64,000 bases of DNA from Bog-756 sp963713625 (GCA_963713625.1 CAVQMN010000010.1:1-64000); one strand, 5' to 3'. Shown: positions 9,281 to 17,839, counted from the first letter of the stretch. Numbers and translations are program-made. The notes: a model not told the origin generated them from the letters alone.

Positions 9281-11416
9281 TCAGTACCGAGAGAGATCCA
9301 GCTGCTGTGCCAGTACGTTCTCCAAAAAGAGAGAGTACGTCTTGGTGATATGCAACCGATTGAGGTAGACCTCGTAGTGGCCGATGACGCTGCTGCAGGT
9401 CGTGGTGCAGAACCACGGCTGTACGTCAATGTACCGGCCCCCCTTGGACGTCACGGCCCGCTTCTCGGCCTTGCTGTAGCCGCGCTGCACAGGGGCTTTG
9501 GCCGAGCATTCCTGCACGTTGTCCGGGTGTTCAGCGAGGCAGTCGGGCGGACTGACACCGAGGCTCGGAATGTTCCCGAGGACGATGAACTTCGTCCGCG
9601 GGCTCGAGAGGCGGGTGATCGTCCCCTCCAGGGCATGCTGCCACTGGGAAACGGTGTACCTCTTGCCCCCTGGGGCAGTCTGTACCTCTTGCGTGATGAC
9701 CACGAGATTCGGGTCCAGCGTCTTGATCCGATGGAAGGCGAACGCTTGCCAACGCTGACAGGTGCGTTCGATGCTACCGCTGAGCATGTTTCGAGGTGGG
9801 TAGAGATTCGCCATGCAGTAGCCCTTTCCCAGCAGGACGAGCCGCCAGTGAGCCTTGATGGCGATTTTGTTCATTGACTGGAACCACATCTGGGCATGCG
9901 AATCGCCGTAGAGGACCATCGTCTTCTTCCCTTGAAGGTCACCGGATTCGCACGCGGGCACGGAGATTTGAGAGACAGCAGGTTCACAGGCCCCACCGCG
10001 TGCGCCCCAGTCACGGGGAGCCTCTTGAAGGGATGGGGTGAGATCAGACGGCAGCCGCTGGATCCGGGATGAAGCCGCCACCAAGTTCGCCACCTGTCTG
10101 TCGGTTCCCGGCCTGATGTGATCACGAGCTGAAGGGCTACCCCCTCCCGGTTCCTCGTGCAGAAAGCCTGTCGCCACGACAAGAGTAAGAGCGATCAGTC
10201 CGATGCCGAGGGCCACGCTCGCCCAACGACGGCGCCCCCCAAATCTGGCACGTCGGATCGGATTCTCGACGACCGAATAGGTGATGATCGTCGCTACTAC
10301 TGCCAGCGCCAGCCACGGCAGGCTCTGCCTCAAGGTCAGACTTGTCCTGCTCTGGGACTCGGCGGCGATAATGAGGATCGGCCAATGCCACAGGTAGAGG
10401 GAGTAGGAACGATCGCCCAACCATGTGCAGGGCCTCAGGCCCAGCACCGATTCGGCCCCGAAACGGGAGGCAGCCGTTCCGCCGGCGATGATCAGGGCCG
10501 CTCCGATAACAGGCACGGCGACCAACGAACCCGGATAGGCGGTCTGACTGTTGAAGTCGATGGCCGAGAAGAGAATGGCACCAAGGCCCAGCCAGGTGAG
10601 AGAGGCACCGACACGGGCAGGGACACGCATGAGCCAGGTCGTCCCGACTGCGACAAGTCCCCCGAGGGCGAGCTCCCATGCCCGGGTAAACGGTGAGAAG
10701 TAGGCGACTGTTGGATCCGAGGACGTCTGGGCTACCGACAAGACGAAGGAGGCGATCAGCACGAGAGTGAGTCCGATGGCCAGCCGGGCCCGAAGGGAAA
10801 TGCGCGTGCGCAAGGCGGCAAGCAGCAGAAACAGAGTCGGAAAGACGAGATAGAACTGCTCTTCCACCGAAAGGGACCAGAAGTTCTGAAGAGGCGACGG
10901 AAGCTGCTGGGCCGAGAGGTAGTTGGTTCCCTCGGCGGCAAAATGGAAGTTGACCAGAAAGATGGCCGCCCACCGAGCGTCGACGGCAGTGCGGCCGCCG
11001 GCCAGGACCCCGAGGAAGATATAGGCCGCCACGATGGTGACGACGATGACCAGTGTCGCGGCAGGGATGATCCGCCGGCAGCGCCGTCCGTAGAACGTCA
11101 GGATCGATGTCCGTCCTGAGGAGGCTCGTTCGCGGAGCAGGACTCCGGTGATCACGAATCCAGAGATCACGAAGAAGACATCGACTCCCACGTAGCCGCC
11201 ACTCACCAGCGAGCTGCCCGCGTGGAACAGGACAACTAGGAGCACGGCGAGCGCCCGGAGCCCTTGGACATCGGGGCGGAACCGCCTGTCCTCCCTACTT
11301 GTTGGAGCCGTCGGCAGCTGGGGCAGCGGTTCGGCTCTGTCGAAAACGCTGTCTAGCATGCCATCACCCCCCGCGATCGCTCCCAAAGGCATCGTATCCA
11401 ATTGTTTGACGGTCAC
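9281..11416 (-). CDS. Acyltransferase-3 / SGNH-hydrolase protein, tandem copy 3
   Basis: The 711-aa paralog has FRPDVQGLRALAVLLVVLFH, GVDVFFVISGFVITGVLL, FYGRRCRRIIPAATL, a multi-helix membrane domain and an SGNH domain with VLYGDSHAQMWFQSMNKIA. In the C-terminal catalytic block it reads VYLNRLHIT, so the Asp of the Ser-Asp-His triad is Asn (codon AAT), while Ser and His are kept. It is the first gene of the three in transcription order. The frame opens with GTG at 11416. An ATG at 11359 preceded by CGGGGG gives an N-terminus of the same length as copy 1 and lies 31 bases after a possible TACGAT -10 box (11391-11396), so it is a good alternative start. Confidence 0.9.
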   Translation of the reverse strand: MTVKQLDTMPLGAIAGGDGMLDSVFDRAEPLPQLPTAPTSREDRRFRPDVQGLRALAVLLVVLFHAGSSLVSGGYVGVDVFFVISGFVITGVLLRERASSGRTSILTFYGRRCRRIIPAATLVIVVTIVAAYIFLGVLAGGRTAVDARWAAIFLVNFHFAAEGTNYLSAQQLPSPLQNFWSLSVEEQFYLVFPTLFLLLAALRTRISLRARLAIGLTLVLIASFVLSVAQTSSDPTVAYFSPFTRAWELALGGLVAVGTTWLMRVPARVGASLTWLGLGAILFSAIDFNSQTAYPGSLVAVPVIGAALIIAGGTAASRFGAESVLGLRPCTWLGDRSYSLYLWHWPILIIAAESQSRTSLTLRQSLPWLALAVVATIITYSVVENPIRRARFGGRRRWASVALGIGLIALTLVVATGFLHEEPGGGSPSARDHIRPGTDRQVANLVAASSRIQRLPSDLTPSLQEAPRDWGARGGACEPAVSQISVPACESGDLQGKKTMVLYGDSHAQMWFQSMNKIAIKAHWRLVLLGKGYCMANLYPPRNMLSGSIERTCQRWQAFAFHRIKTLDPNLVVITQEVQTAPGGKRYTVSQWQHALEGTITRLSSPRTKFIVLGNIPSLGVSPPDCLAEHPDNVQECSAKAPVQRGYSKAEKRAVTSKGGRYIDVQPWFCTTTCSSVIGHYEVYLNRLHITKTYSLFLENVLAQQLDLSRY

Positions 11417-11521
11417 CTAGGCGGTGGGGGGTGGAGGAGTCACCTCTCGACGTGGGGATTCCTGTGTCGGCCGGCCCCTCGCGGATTGTCCTGAAGACCG
11501 TCGTGGATGACTCCTCCTGGG

Positions 11522-11538
11522 CCATGTGCGACACATGG
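11522..11538. promoter_or_regulatory. Perfect 17-bp palindrome, possible operator
   Basis: CCATGTG-CGA-CACATGG is a perfect inverted repeat with 7-bp arms and a 3-base centre. It sits between two divergent genes, acyltransferase copy 3 (minus) and the secreted Pro-rich protein (plus). Its size and place fit a dimeric repressor site, but it could also form a small RNA hairpin if transcribed. Confidence 0.4.
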
Positions 11539-11672
11539 TCATCACTCGGAAGAACCCGTCGGGCTCAAGTCGGGAGTGGAACTGGTCGAAATGACTGGGA
11601 ACACCTGCCGAGAATCGGAGCGTCGGAGAATTCCCATTCCGCGGTCCGTGATGAGCCACAAGACGAGGCGAT

Positions 11673-12104
11673 ATGAAGCGCAAACTCTTTCTCTCGCTGG
11701 CCGCGATTCCGTTGGCCATGGCAGTACCGCACGTTGCCGGTGCCGCCTCGTCGCAAGTCGGTCTCCGTTTTGATCGGGCGACACAAGTTGCCCATCTGAC
11801 GGTCCCTGATCCCTGCAAGCCGCACGGGAAGAAGGTGATAGGTACCTGCAAGTGGCTTCTCTGGGGCAATGAGCCCAATGTCGCCGGCCACCCGGCGATC
11901 GGATACGTACAAGGGGGTTCGGGCACCCTGTCGCTGGCCGCCCCCAGATTCTGTGGTGTCGTCCAATACGACGCCCTTGTCAGCGGCTCAAACAATGTCT
12001 GGCACTTTGTGGTGGGCCGGCGGTACACAATTCATACCTGCCCGCCACCGCCGCCACCCCCGCCGCCACACCGACACTGCAGGCCGGGTCGGCATTCGAT
12101 GTGA
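11673..12104 (+). CDS. Secreted protein with proline-rich tail, unknown function
   Basis: The 143-aa product starts with a classical signal peptide (MKRKLFLSLAAIPLAMAVPHVAGAA, likely cut after AGA-A). It is followed by a small domain of about 90 residues with three Cys residues (DPCKP, GTCKW, RFCGV) and a Trp-rich segment. The end of the domain reads TIHTC followed by nine consecutive prolines and a His/Arg-rich tail. The Pro run could span the cell wall or be a binding site. GACGAGG precedes the ATG. I do not recognise the domain. It is divergent from the acyltransferase cluster and shares its upstream region. Confidence 0.65.
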   Translation: MKRKLFLSLAAIPLAMAVPHVAGAASSQVGLRFDRATQVAHLTVPDPCKPHGKKVIGTCKWLLWGNEPNVAGHPAIGYVQGGSGTLSLAAPRFCGVVQYDALVSGSNNVWHFVVGRRYTIHTCPPPPPPPPPHRHCRPGRHSM

Positions 12105-12109
12105 ACCGG

Positions 12110-12129
12110 CTGGCTTCCCCCGAAGCCAG
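12110..12129 (+). terminator. Hairpin just after the secreted-protein gene
   Basis: CTGGCTTC-CCCC-GAAGCCAG forms a perfect 8-bp stem with a 4-base loop, 5 bases after the stop codon at 12104. No T-run follows, which is common for actinobacterial terminators. It may serve the plus-strand gene and, on the other side, the minus-strand gene at 12175. Confidence 0.5.
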
Positions 12130-12174
12130 GCCGACAAGCGAAACGGCGCCGTTGCACAAACCCGAATGCTGCTG

Positions 12175-12372
12175 TTAATCCGCCGGGTCCGAGCTCCGGA
12201 AGCCTTCAGCAGTTCTCGATTCAGAGTCCTCGAGGATTGCTTCGGCCTGCGCCTCCGGGTTGTCGCTGTCTCCTTCTTGCGGAAGCCGGCCATCCGCCCG
12301 GCTGACCACCTTCTCAGGATCGACGGTTCCATCAAACTCGTCGGAACGATGTCCACCCTGATTGGAATCCAT
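12175..12372 (-). CDS. Small acidic actinobacterial protein (65 aa)
   Basis: This is a highly acidic, hydrophilic product with no membrane segment and no Cys. The central motif DNPEAQAEAILEDSESRT resembles a widespread but uncharacterised family of small actinobacterial proteins with a PEAQAxAILEDSExRT signature; I recall that resemblance and have not searched for it. AGGAAGG lies just ahead of the ATG. The same bases read TATAGG-N6-ATG, so a leaderless start with an imperfect -10 is also possible. The protein is probably disordered or a short helix; its function is unknown. Confidence 0.6.
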   Translation of the reverse strand: MDSNQGGHRSDEFDGTVDPEKVVSRADGRLPQEGDSDNPEAQAEAILEDSESRTAEGFRSSDPAD

Positions 12373-12476
12373 AGCCTTCCTATACCCGGATGCCGCCTAC
12401 TCAATCGGCGAGTTCGCCAAGAGCGCGGCCGGGTCCGGAAGCAACTGAGGAAGCCGTACTCGCTCGAGTGAGCACG

Positions 12477-13544
12477 TCAATGTGAGGAATCTGCGGTCTC
12501 GGCTGTTCTGCGGTCTGATTGGTGATCGGAGCGGGAGAGGTGGGGTCCGTCACGTTCGTTCGATCCCCGGGCGTCGTTCACCACCTGCCGCAGACCGTCA
12601 TCACCGAATCCCACCCCGATCCATTGGTCCTTTCGACGGAGGTTCTCGTGCGTGATGTCATGAAGCACCCGATCGTCTGCTTCGGTGGCATCCGCGCTTC
12701 GCAGCGCACGGGGCCAGAGTCTCCTGGCCAACACCGGGTTGAGCTCGGCACCATAGAGGCTGATCTTGGCGAGAAGAAAGAGGAACGCCACCAATCCGAT
12801 GACGATCCCGAACTGCCCATACGTGACCGAACTGTTCCGGATCTGGTGCTGAACCAGACCTGAACCGACAGTGATGAGGGCAGTGAAACCGATCGCAGCC
12901 ACCGCCGCCCCGGGAATCAGGGCCCGGAAGGGAATCGCCTTGGGCGTGAGGGACCGGAAGGCCACGGCATAGAGCGCGATGTTCACGACCGCCATGCCCA
13001 CGAGTACGGCGATCCGTTCCACAGCGCTCACGGCATCGCCGGTCGCGACGGTGGCGAGGACGGCGTTGATGGCGAACGTGCCTCCGATCACCGCGAGGCC
13101 GCTCAGGCTGCGGACGAGACGCGACCCGAATCCCGGCACCTCGAGCGCTGGAATGTTCCAGACCCGGACCATCGCCTGTTGCGCGGTTTGCGTGACACCC
13201 TGAGCACCGTAGAGCAGGCCGATCAGACCGACGGCCAAGCCGAGTGGGCTTCCATGGAGGCTGGTTGATGCGTGAGCCGGATTGAACTCGGAGCCGACCA
13301 CCGGAAACTGATGGAGCGTGTCCACAAACTGGTGACCCAGCGACGGAGCGCCGATAAAGCCGAGCACGGTGATGACGACCAGCAGGAGGGGATAGATGGC
13401 CAAGAATCCGTACCAACCCAGTGAAACCACATATTGGTTGGCCTGGTCGTCGCCGAACTTCTTGACCACGCCATAGAGAACGGCGGTGAAACGATTGCCC
13501 CGTTGCCACCTATCGACGCGGGAAACAACATTGCCAAGTGCCAT
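12477..13544 (-). CDS. YihY/BrkB-family inner-membrane protein
   Basis: The 355-aa product has the BrkB fold: an N-terminal amphipathic helix (FTAVLYGVVKKFGDDQANQY), then GWYGFLAIYPLLLVVITVLGF, the segment LIGLLYGAQGVTQTAQQAM and further helices around residues 150-280, six in total. The C-terminal 80 residues are polar and cytoplasmic. The family was once called ribonuclease BN but is a membrane protein with no proven enzymatic role; transport or envelope functions have been proposed. I start it at ATG 13544, where homology begins; the frame continues upstream into low-complexity sequence without family resemblance. Confidence 0.85.
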   Translation of the reverse strand: MALGNVVSRVDRWQRGNRFTAVLYGVVKKFGDDQANQYVVSLGWYGFLAIYPLLLVVITVLGFIGAPSLGHQFVDTLHQFPVVGSEFNPAHASTSLHGSPLGLAVGLIGLLYGAQGVTQTAQQAMVRVWNIPALEVPGFGSRLVRSLSGLAVIGGTFAINAVLATVATGDAVSAVERIAVLVGMAVVNIALYAVAFRSLTPKAIPFRALIPGAAVAAIGFTALITVGSGLVQHQIRNSSVTYGQFGIVIGLVAFLFLLAKISLYGAELNPVLARRLWPRALRSADATEADDRVLHDITHENLRRKDQWIGVGFGDDGLRQVVNDARGSNERDGPHLSRSDHQSDRRTAETADSSH

Positions 13545-13629
13545 CAGTGTCAGTCCGTCTCTGGGGCGCCGATGAGGGAACGGTCGCGACCCAACGGCCA
13601 AGACTTCGACGGAGCACGGCCCCGCACCA

Positions 13630-13818
13630 TCAGCTGCCCGCGGCGTCAAGGCGACGCGTCGCCTTGCCATGCCGTCGTGTCCCGCGTCTGACGGCTGAGA
13701 GAATGAGCACGGTTCCCAACACGATGCCCGCCAGCCACCCGATTTCAAAACTGAAGCCAGGTGATCCCAACTGCTGGTCAACGGTCTGAGGCTGCAACTC
13801 ACGAGGGAAGGCGTCCAT
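13630..13818 (-). CDS. Possible small single-helix membrane protein
   Basis: A 62-aa frame has one clear transmembrane segment (FEIGWLAGIVLGTVLILSAV) followed by a basic tail (RRGTRRHGKATRR), the charge pattern of a type with the C-terminus inside. No strong ribosome site precedes the ATG at 13818, and I recognise no family, so it may not be expressed. It lies just upstream of the BrkB-type gene on the same strand and could be cotranscribed with it. Confidence 0.35.
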   Translation of the reverse strand: MDAFPRELQPQTVDQQLGSPGFSFEIGWLAGIVLGTVLILSAVRRGTRRHGKATRRLDAAGS

Positions 13819-14035
13819 GCGGTACCTATTCCCGCAATCGGGCCCGCTCAACCGAACCGGTCGACCGGACGAGCCGCGAAGGGGGTTCGCCGTCAGGGAC
13901 CGGACAACGTGCAAGACCTCAGGGGAGGAGCCCTGGCCTCGCAGGGAACTGCTGACCAGTGAGATCGGTTCGGTCCAGAGGCATTCTGGGTCGGTGGTGC
14001 CTTTGGCGACGACGGCCCACCATCATCCGTTGTGT

Positions 14036-15307
14036 TCAGGCACCTCCGGGACTGCCATCCCAGGTCAGCCACAGAATCGTGGCATCGTCACGGAGTCGCT
14101 CCTCCTGGTATTCCAGGACTGAGCTGATGGTATTCCGGAGAATCACATCGGACCGAGTCGTTGAAGCCGACGCCCGTTCGACAACGTCGATGAATCTGTC
14201 CACTCCGAATGGCTCGCCGGTCAGTGAACGACCCTCGGTCACCCCATCCGTGTAGAACACCACCGAATCACCGGGCTCCAGTGCTTCCTCCGCCTCTTCG
14301 GCCAGCCGACCCCCGAGCCCCCAGGGAAGTGAAGGCCGACACGGGAGGAAGCCGACCACCTGACCGTTCCGGAGGTGGAGAGGCAGAGGGTGGCCGGCGT
14401 TGATCCAACAAAGCAGACCGGATTGCACATCAAGCCGGGCGAGTTGCCCGGTGACAAAACGCTCGCCCGCGAAATTACTGGCCAGAACACGGTCGAGTTG
14501 GTCATGAATCACTCCTAATGGCAGGCCTTCCCGTCGATCGTGCCGATAGCTGCCCACAGCCAATGACGAAACAACGCTGGAACCCAGACCATGGCCCATC
14601 GCGTCCATGATGGCTACGTCAACAGTGAAACCGTTGGCCGAGTGGTCGAAAAAGTCCCCTCCCACGTCATAGGCCGGTTCGAGCAACCCGCTCGAAGTCG
14701 CCTCTGGCGTCTTGAGGTGGAGAGACGGGAGCAGGTCCCATTGAATGCTGGCTGGAAGGCTCATCGCCTTCCGCCGCCGGATGAGATTGAACAGGTCGGT
14801 ATTTCGGGCTGCGATGGCGATAGCTGCTCCAGCCAGCATCCCGAGCTCTTCGTTGCGACGACGTCCGTCGTCGTCGAGATCCCGGGACTGGGTGAACGCC
14901 AGAACACCCGTGCAGTCGGACCCCTCGAGGATGGGAACGCAGACGCGGGTGGACCCGCCGGTCACCTCGGAAACGAGTCGTCGCTCGAGGAAGCACCGGC
15001 CCTCCAGTGTGCCCTCGGTTGCCACGCCGATAGGAGCGTCGACGTGGACACCACGATCCGGAATCGGACAAAGGGTCGACTGGCCGAAGTCAACGAGGAA
15101 GGCCGTCATGTCGTACGCACCCATGTCGTGAGCCAGCCGGGCGAGGCTATCGGTGATGTCCGAAGGGGCCAGTTGGTTCAGGGCCCGCAGCATAGAGCCG
15201 ACATCGGGACTGTCCACGGCTAGTTCGATCGAGCCACGGGCAGGGGGCCGAAGCCGGAGGCGGCAGCTGGACAAGCCGGAGGAACCATCCCCTGAGGGTA
15301 CCCGCAT
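14036..15307 (-). CDS. GAF-like sensor plus SpoIIE/RsbU-type PP2C phosphatase
   Basis: The N-terminal 190 residues resemble a GAF sensor (MTAFLVDFG, RVCVPILEGSDCTGVLAFTQS). A helical linker leads to a SpoIIE-type serine phosphatase domain with its metal-binding motifs: AYDVGGDFFD, MDAMGHGLGSS, INAGHPLPL, VVFYTDGVTEGR and RDDATILWL. Such proteins dephosphorylate anti-anti-sigma factors in partner-switching networks, so a role in stress or envelope signalling is likely. No anti-sigma kinase or STAS protein gene lies next to it, so its partner is elsewhere. ATG 15307 is the likely start; the frame also has TTG at 15346. It is separated by more than 90 bases from the small membrane protein upstream. 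Confidence 0.85.
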   Translation of the reverse strand: MRVPSGDGSSGLSSCRLRLRPPARGSIELAVDSPDVGSMLRALNQLAPSDITDSLARLAHDMGAYDMTAFLVDFGQSTLCPIPDRGVHVDAPIGVATEGTLEGRCFLERRLVSEVTGGSTRVCVPILEGSDCTGVLAFTQSRDLDDDGRRRNEELGMLAGAAIAIAARNTDLFNLIRRRKAMSLPASIQWDLLPSLHLKTPEATSSGLLEPAYDVGGDFFDHSANGFTVDVAIMDAMGHGLGSSVVSSLAVGSYRHDRREGLPLGVIHDQLDRVLASNFAGERFVTGQLARLDVQSGLLCWINAGHPLPLHLRNGQVVGFLPCRPSLPWGLGGRLAEEAEEALEPGDSVVFYTDGVTEGRSLTGEPFGVDRFIDVVERASASTTRSDVILRNTISSVLEYQEERLRDDATILWLTWDGSPGGA

Positions 15308-15401
15308 CTGAAAGATCGCCTTCAGGGCGCGCGCGGCCGGCGGCAACCGGAAGAATACGGGCGCACCCAGACCAAGGTCTGTGGTGCGCCCGTACCTTCA
15401 A

Positions 15402-15566
15402 CTACCAGCGATAGAAGCGTCGGCTTCCGGCGTTCTCCCCACGCCCGATGGCGAATCCAATCAGCCAGAGTGCCAGCAATACAACCGCGACAACCCACAG
15501 CAGATGGAGCGCAAACCCGAGGCCGGCGAAGAGCAGCACAACGAGAAAAGCGACGAGAAGCAACAT
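15402..15566 (-). CDS. Small hydrophobic membrane protein (54 aa)
   Basis: The product is two closely spaced hydrophobic segments (MLLLVAFLVVLLFAGLGFAL and LWVVAVVLLALWLIGFAIG) with a short polar tail. It resembles the two-helix hydrophobic proteins common near stress genes in actinomycetes. GGGAGGG lies 8 bases before the ATG at 15566, which decides this start over an in-frame ATG at 15593. Function is unknown. It may be cotranscribed with the phosphatase gene that follows on the same strand. Confidence 0.65.
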   Translation of the reverse strand: MLLLVAFLVVLLFAGLGFALHLLWVVAVVLLALWLIGFAIGRGENAGSRRFYRW

Positions 15567-15695
15567 GACAGTAACCCTCCCTTGGGGATGCATCTCATCC
15601 CTTGCTGGAGCAATCGTGTCCTTTCCCGACGTCCTTCAAACCTCATCCGAAAAGAACAGGCGATTCCCGTGGCGAAACACAGCCTTCGATGTGAA

Positions 15696-15717
15696 CGATC
15701 TTTCAAGGGAAAGATCG
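15696..15717. other. Perfect hairpin in the intergenic region
   Basis: CGATCTTTC-AAGG-GAAAGATCG is a 9-bp perfect inverted repeat with a 4-base loop. It lies 130 bases upstream of the small hydrophobic protein gene (minus) and 140 bases upstream of the DUF6458 gene (plus). It could be an operator or a structured leader; no T-run follows on either strand. Confidence 0.4.
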
Positions 15718-15858
15718 CGACACTTCGGTGCTCGGCTTATGGCGCCGAAGGCCTAGGTCTCCACGCGCATCGTTTGTTGGAAGTCACAACTCGCGGGCCG
15801 TTTGGACTTCGGCCATTGCGGGTATTCGCTTTTCATCGTTCGACGAAAGGGGTGAAGT

Positions 15859-16107
15859 ATGGCCAGTGGACTCGCAGCAAGCATCGTCGCCATCGCGGTT
15901 GGTGCCGTATTGGACTTCGCGGTCACGACAAACACCGAGCAACATGGATTCAATATCCACACGGTCGGTGTGATTCTGATGGTCGTTGGCGCAGTGGGCG
16001 CCGTGATCTCTCTGATCGGATTGCTCGGCGGCGGTGTCAGGCGTCATCGCACGGTCATTGACGACGGTCGGGGAACGGTCGTGACTCGCCAAGATACGAC
16101 CGTCTGA
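15859..16107 (+). CDS. DUF6458 family membrane protein
   Basis: The 82-aa product has two membrane segments (LAASIVAIAVGAVLDFAV and VGVILMVVGAVGAVISLIGLL) separated by a short HGFNIHTVG loop, followed by a basic, hydrophilic tail. The order helix, xxHTVGxILMxVG, helix is the DUF6458 pattern of small actinobacterial membrane proteins of unknown function. AAGGGGTG precedes the ATG at good spacing. Confidence 0.75.
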   Translation: MASGLAASIVAIAVGAVLDFAVTTNTEQHGFNIHTVGVILMVVGAVGAVISLIGLLGGGVRRHRTVIDDGRGTVVTRQDTTV

Positions 16108-16429
16108 TCCCAGGCCGCCGGCCACCGCTCTTCACTGGCTGCCGGTCGCCATTCTTCGCTGGCCAATACCGTAGGTGGTTTCGGTCGGGGAGAGGTGTCC
16201 TACCGGGCGGCATCGCCAACGACCCGAGTACGGCCGCCACCTCATCCTTCCGGCACTCCGGGCCGATTCGAGGTTCCTCATAGGAGACCTCAAGGTTCGG
16301 GCGATTGGGCCGCGGCAGTGTGAACCCGGGCCACCAGCGTCGAAGAGGGCAGGAATTCGAACTCGACCCTTGGCCAACGAGGAGAACGACAGATGAAGGC
16401 GGAGGCGAATTCCCAGTAATGTAAGGGGC
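16108..16429 (+). other. Intergenic region upstream of the GT87 pair
   Basis: About 320 bases without a family-level gene. A very short frame at 16393-16419 (MKAEANSQ) has AGGAG 8 bases upstream. The last 13 bases hold the -10 box for the next gene. CTCTTCACTGGCTGCCGGTC and a similar ATTCTTCGCTGGCC form a loose direct repeat near 16130-16165. Confidence 0.4.
16417..16422 (+). promoter_or_regulatory. -10 box TAATGT for a leaderless start
   Basis: TAATGT is followed by 7 bases (AAGGGGC) and the ATG at 16430, so transcription would begin at or next to the start codon. AAGGGG could also act as a ribosome site if transcription begins further upstream. Confidence 0.45.
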
Positions 16430-17785
16430 ATGGCGCTGAGGGCGAGGACATCCTTGGGGGCGCTGTGGAGTGATCCGCGCACCTCGATGTGGCTGAAATG
16501 GGTCGTCGGATCTGTCGCCATTCTTCTGTGGGGCCTGTTCTTCGATGACCTGGCTCGCGTCGGCCGGTGGATCTTCGATGCAGGCGAGCTTGCCCGGGGG
16601 AACTTGCCCCTCGAGGACTTGCAGGCCCGATACCGCGACGCTCACATTGCGCTGGTCCACGGCAACCTCTACGGGATCCACTGGGAAACGACCACCTACC
16701 CACCTTTCACGGCGTACCTCTTCGTTCCCTTTCGAATCATCGGACTTCGGGCCACGATGACGTTCTGGACCGTGGCAAACATGGTCTCCCTGGCCGTGAT
16801 CTTCGCGGTGTCATTGCATCGTTGGTGCAATGTATCGCCAGCCACCGCATGGCTGGCTTCAGCAGCAGGTCTCGCGCCCGCCGCCATTTTTGCGCTCTAT
16901 CCGTTTCGCTCGCTGCTGCTCTGGGGTCAGATGGGCGTCTTTCTCATGCTTCTGGTGTTTCTGGATCTCTTTTTGGTTCCGAAGCGCTACCGCGGCTTTT
17001 TGATCGGGGTGGCAACCGCCATCAAGCTTCTGCCCGCTCTCTTCCTCATCTGGCTGATCGCCAAACGTGAGTTCTCCGGTGTCGTGCGTGCTGCGGTCGC
17101 CTTTGTGGTGCTGACCCTGTTCGCCGCAGTCCTGTGGCCACACGCGTCCACCGAGTACTGGTTCCACGTGCTCCCATCCGTAAGGGTCGGACGTATCGTC
17201 GCCGTCTCGCCCGCCCACTGGGCCAATGGCGTGGGGAAGCTGAGCGACCAGTCGATCCGGGGGATGTTCGGACGACCACCGTTCCTCTGGCTCAAGACCT
17301 TCCCCTGGCTTCCGGTGGCTCTGATCGTGCTCGTGCTGGGCATTGTCGTGGCGGTCCGGCTCATCAGACAAGGTCGCGAGCTCGCCGCCTTTGTGTTGCT
17401 GTCCCTCGTCACGGAGTTGGTGAGTCCGGTCAGTTGGCTCCACTACTGGGTGTTCGTCGGGCTTGCGCCCATACTGGCAGTGGTGGAATGGCGCCGCGAC
17501 CGGGTCCTGGCCGTTGCCTCTATCGTGCTGGCGCTCTCCACATGCGCCAACTTGGACAACACATTCGTCGTGGCTGCTCCTTTCACCACCATTGCCCCCT
17601 TCTTTCTCTTTGTCGTCAGAAACCTCTATGTCCTCGGAGGTCTGATATTTCTCGGTGCGGCCACCTGTCAGGCGTGGCGATGGCCAATGTCCGGTTCGAG
17701 GGAGGGCGAAGTCGAGGAAAGGGTCGCAGATCGGGTTGAGGCCACAGCCCTCATCGAGGATGAGGGCGCGGTCGTCGGTGGCTAA
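16430..17785 (+). CDS. GT87-type polyprenol-phosphate-dependent glycosyltransferase, copy 1
   Basis: This 451-aa membrane protein has about ten helices and the features of glycosyltransferase family 87 (DUF2029): an N-terminal helix, then a periplasmic loop with DLQARYRDAHIALVHGNLY and the TTYPPFTAYLFVPF motif, followed by LLWGQMGVF and IKLLPALFLIWLI. Family members are GT-C enzymes that move mannose or arabinose from a polyprenyl phosphate donor to lipoglycans outside the membrane; which sugar is used here cannot be read from sequence. A related gene follows 54 bases downstream on the same strand. The C-terminal 40 residues are polar. Confidence 0.85.
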   Translation: MALRARTSLGALWSDPRTSMWLKWVVGSVAILLWGLFFDDLARVGRWIFDAGELARGNLPLEDLQARYRDAHIALVHGNLYGIHWETTTYPPFTAYLFVPFRIIGLRATMTFWTVANMVSLAVIFAVSLHRWCNVSPATAWLASAAGLAPAAIFALYPFRSLLLWGQMGVFLMLLVFLDLFLVPKRYRGFLIGVATAIKLLPALFLIWLIAKREFSGVVRAAVAFVVLTLFAAVLWPHASTEYWFHVLPSVRVGRIVAVSPAHWANGVGKLSDQSIRGMFGRPPFLWLKTFPWLPVALIVLVLGIVVAVRLIRQGRELAAFVLLSLVTELVSPVSWLHYWVFVGLAPILAVVEWRRDRVLAVASIVLALSTCANLDNTFVVAAPFTTIAPFFLFVVRNLYVLGGLIFLGAATCQAWRWPMSGSREGEVEERVADRVEATALIEDEGAVVGG

Positions 17786-17839
17786 AAGAACCAGCTCGCA
17801 TCGCGTGCCCGACTCCTGGGATCTGGGACGGAGCGGCTG

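Noticed and set aside
11417..12028. Minus-strand frame of 203 codons over the secreted Pro-rich gene
   Set aside because: The opposite frame has a signal peptide and ribosome site, while this one has neither.
16393..16419. 8-codon frame MKAEANSQ with AGGAG upstream, before GT87 copy 1
   Set aside because: It does not overlap the next start and has no -10 box at the leaderless distance, so it does not fit the coupled leader pattern.
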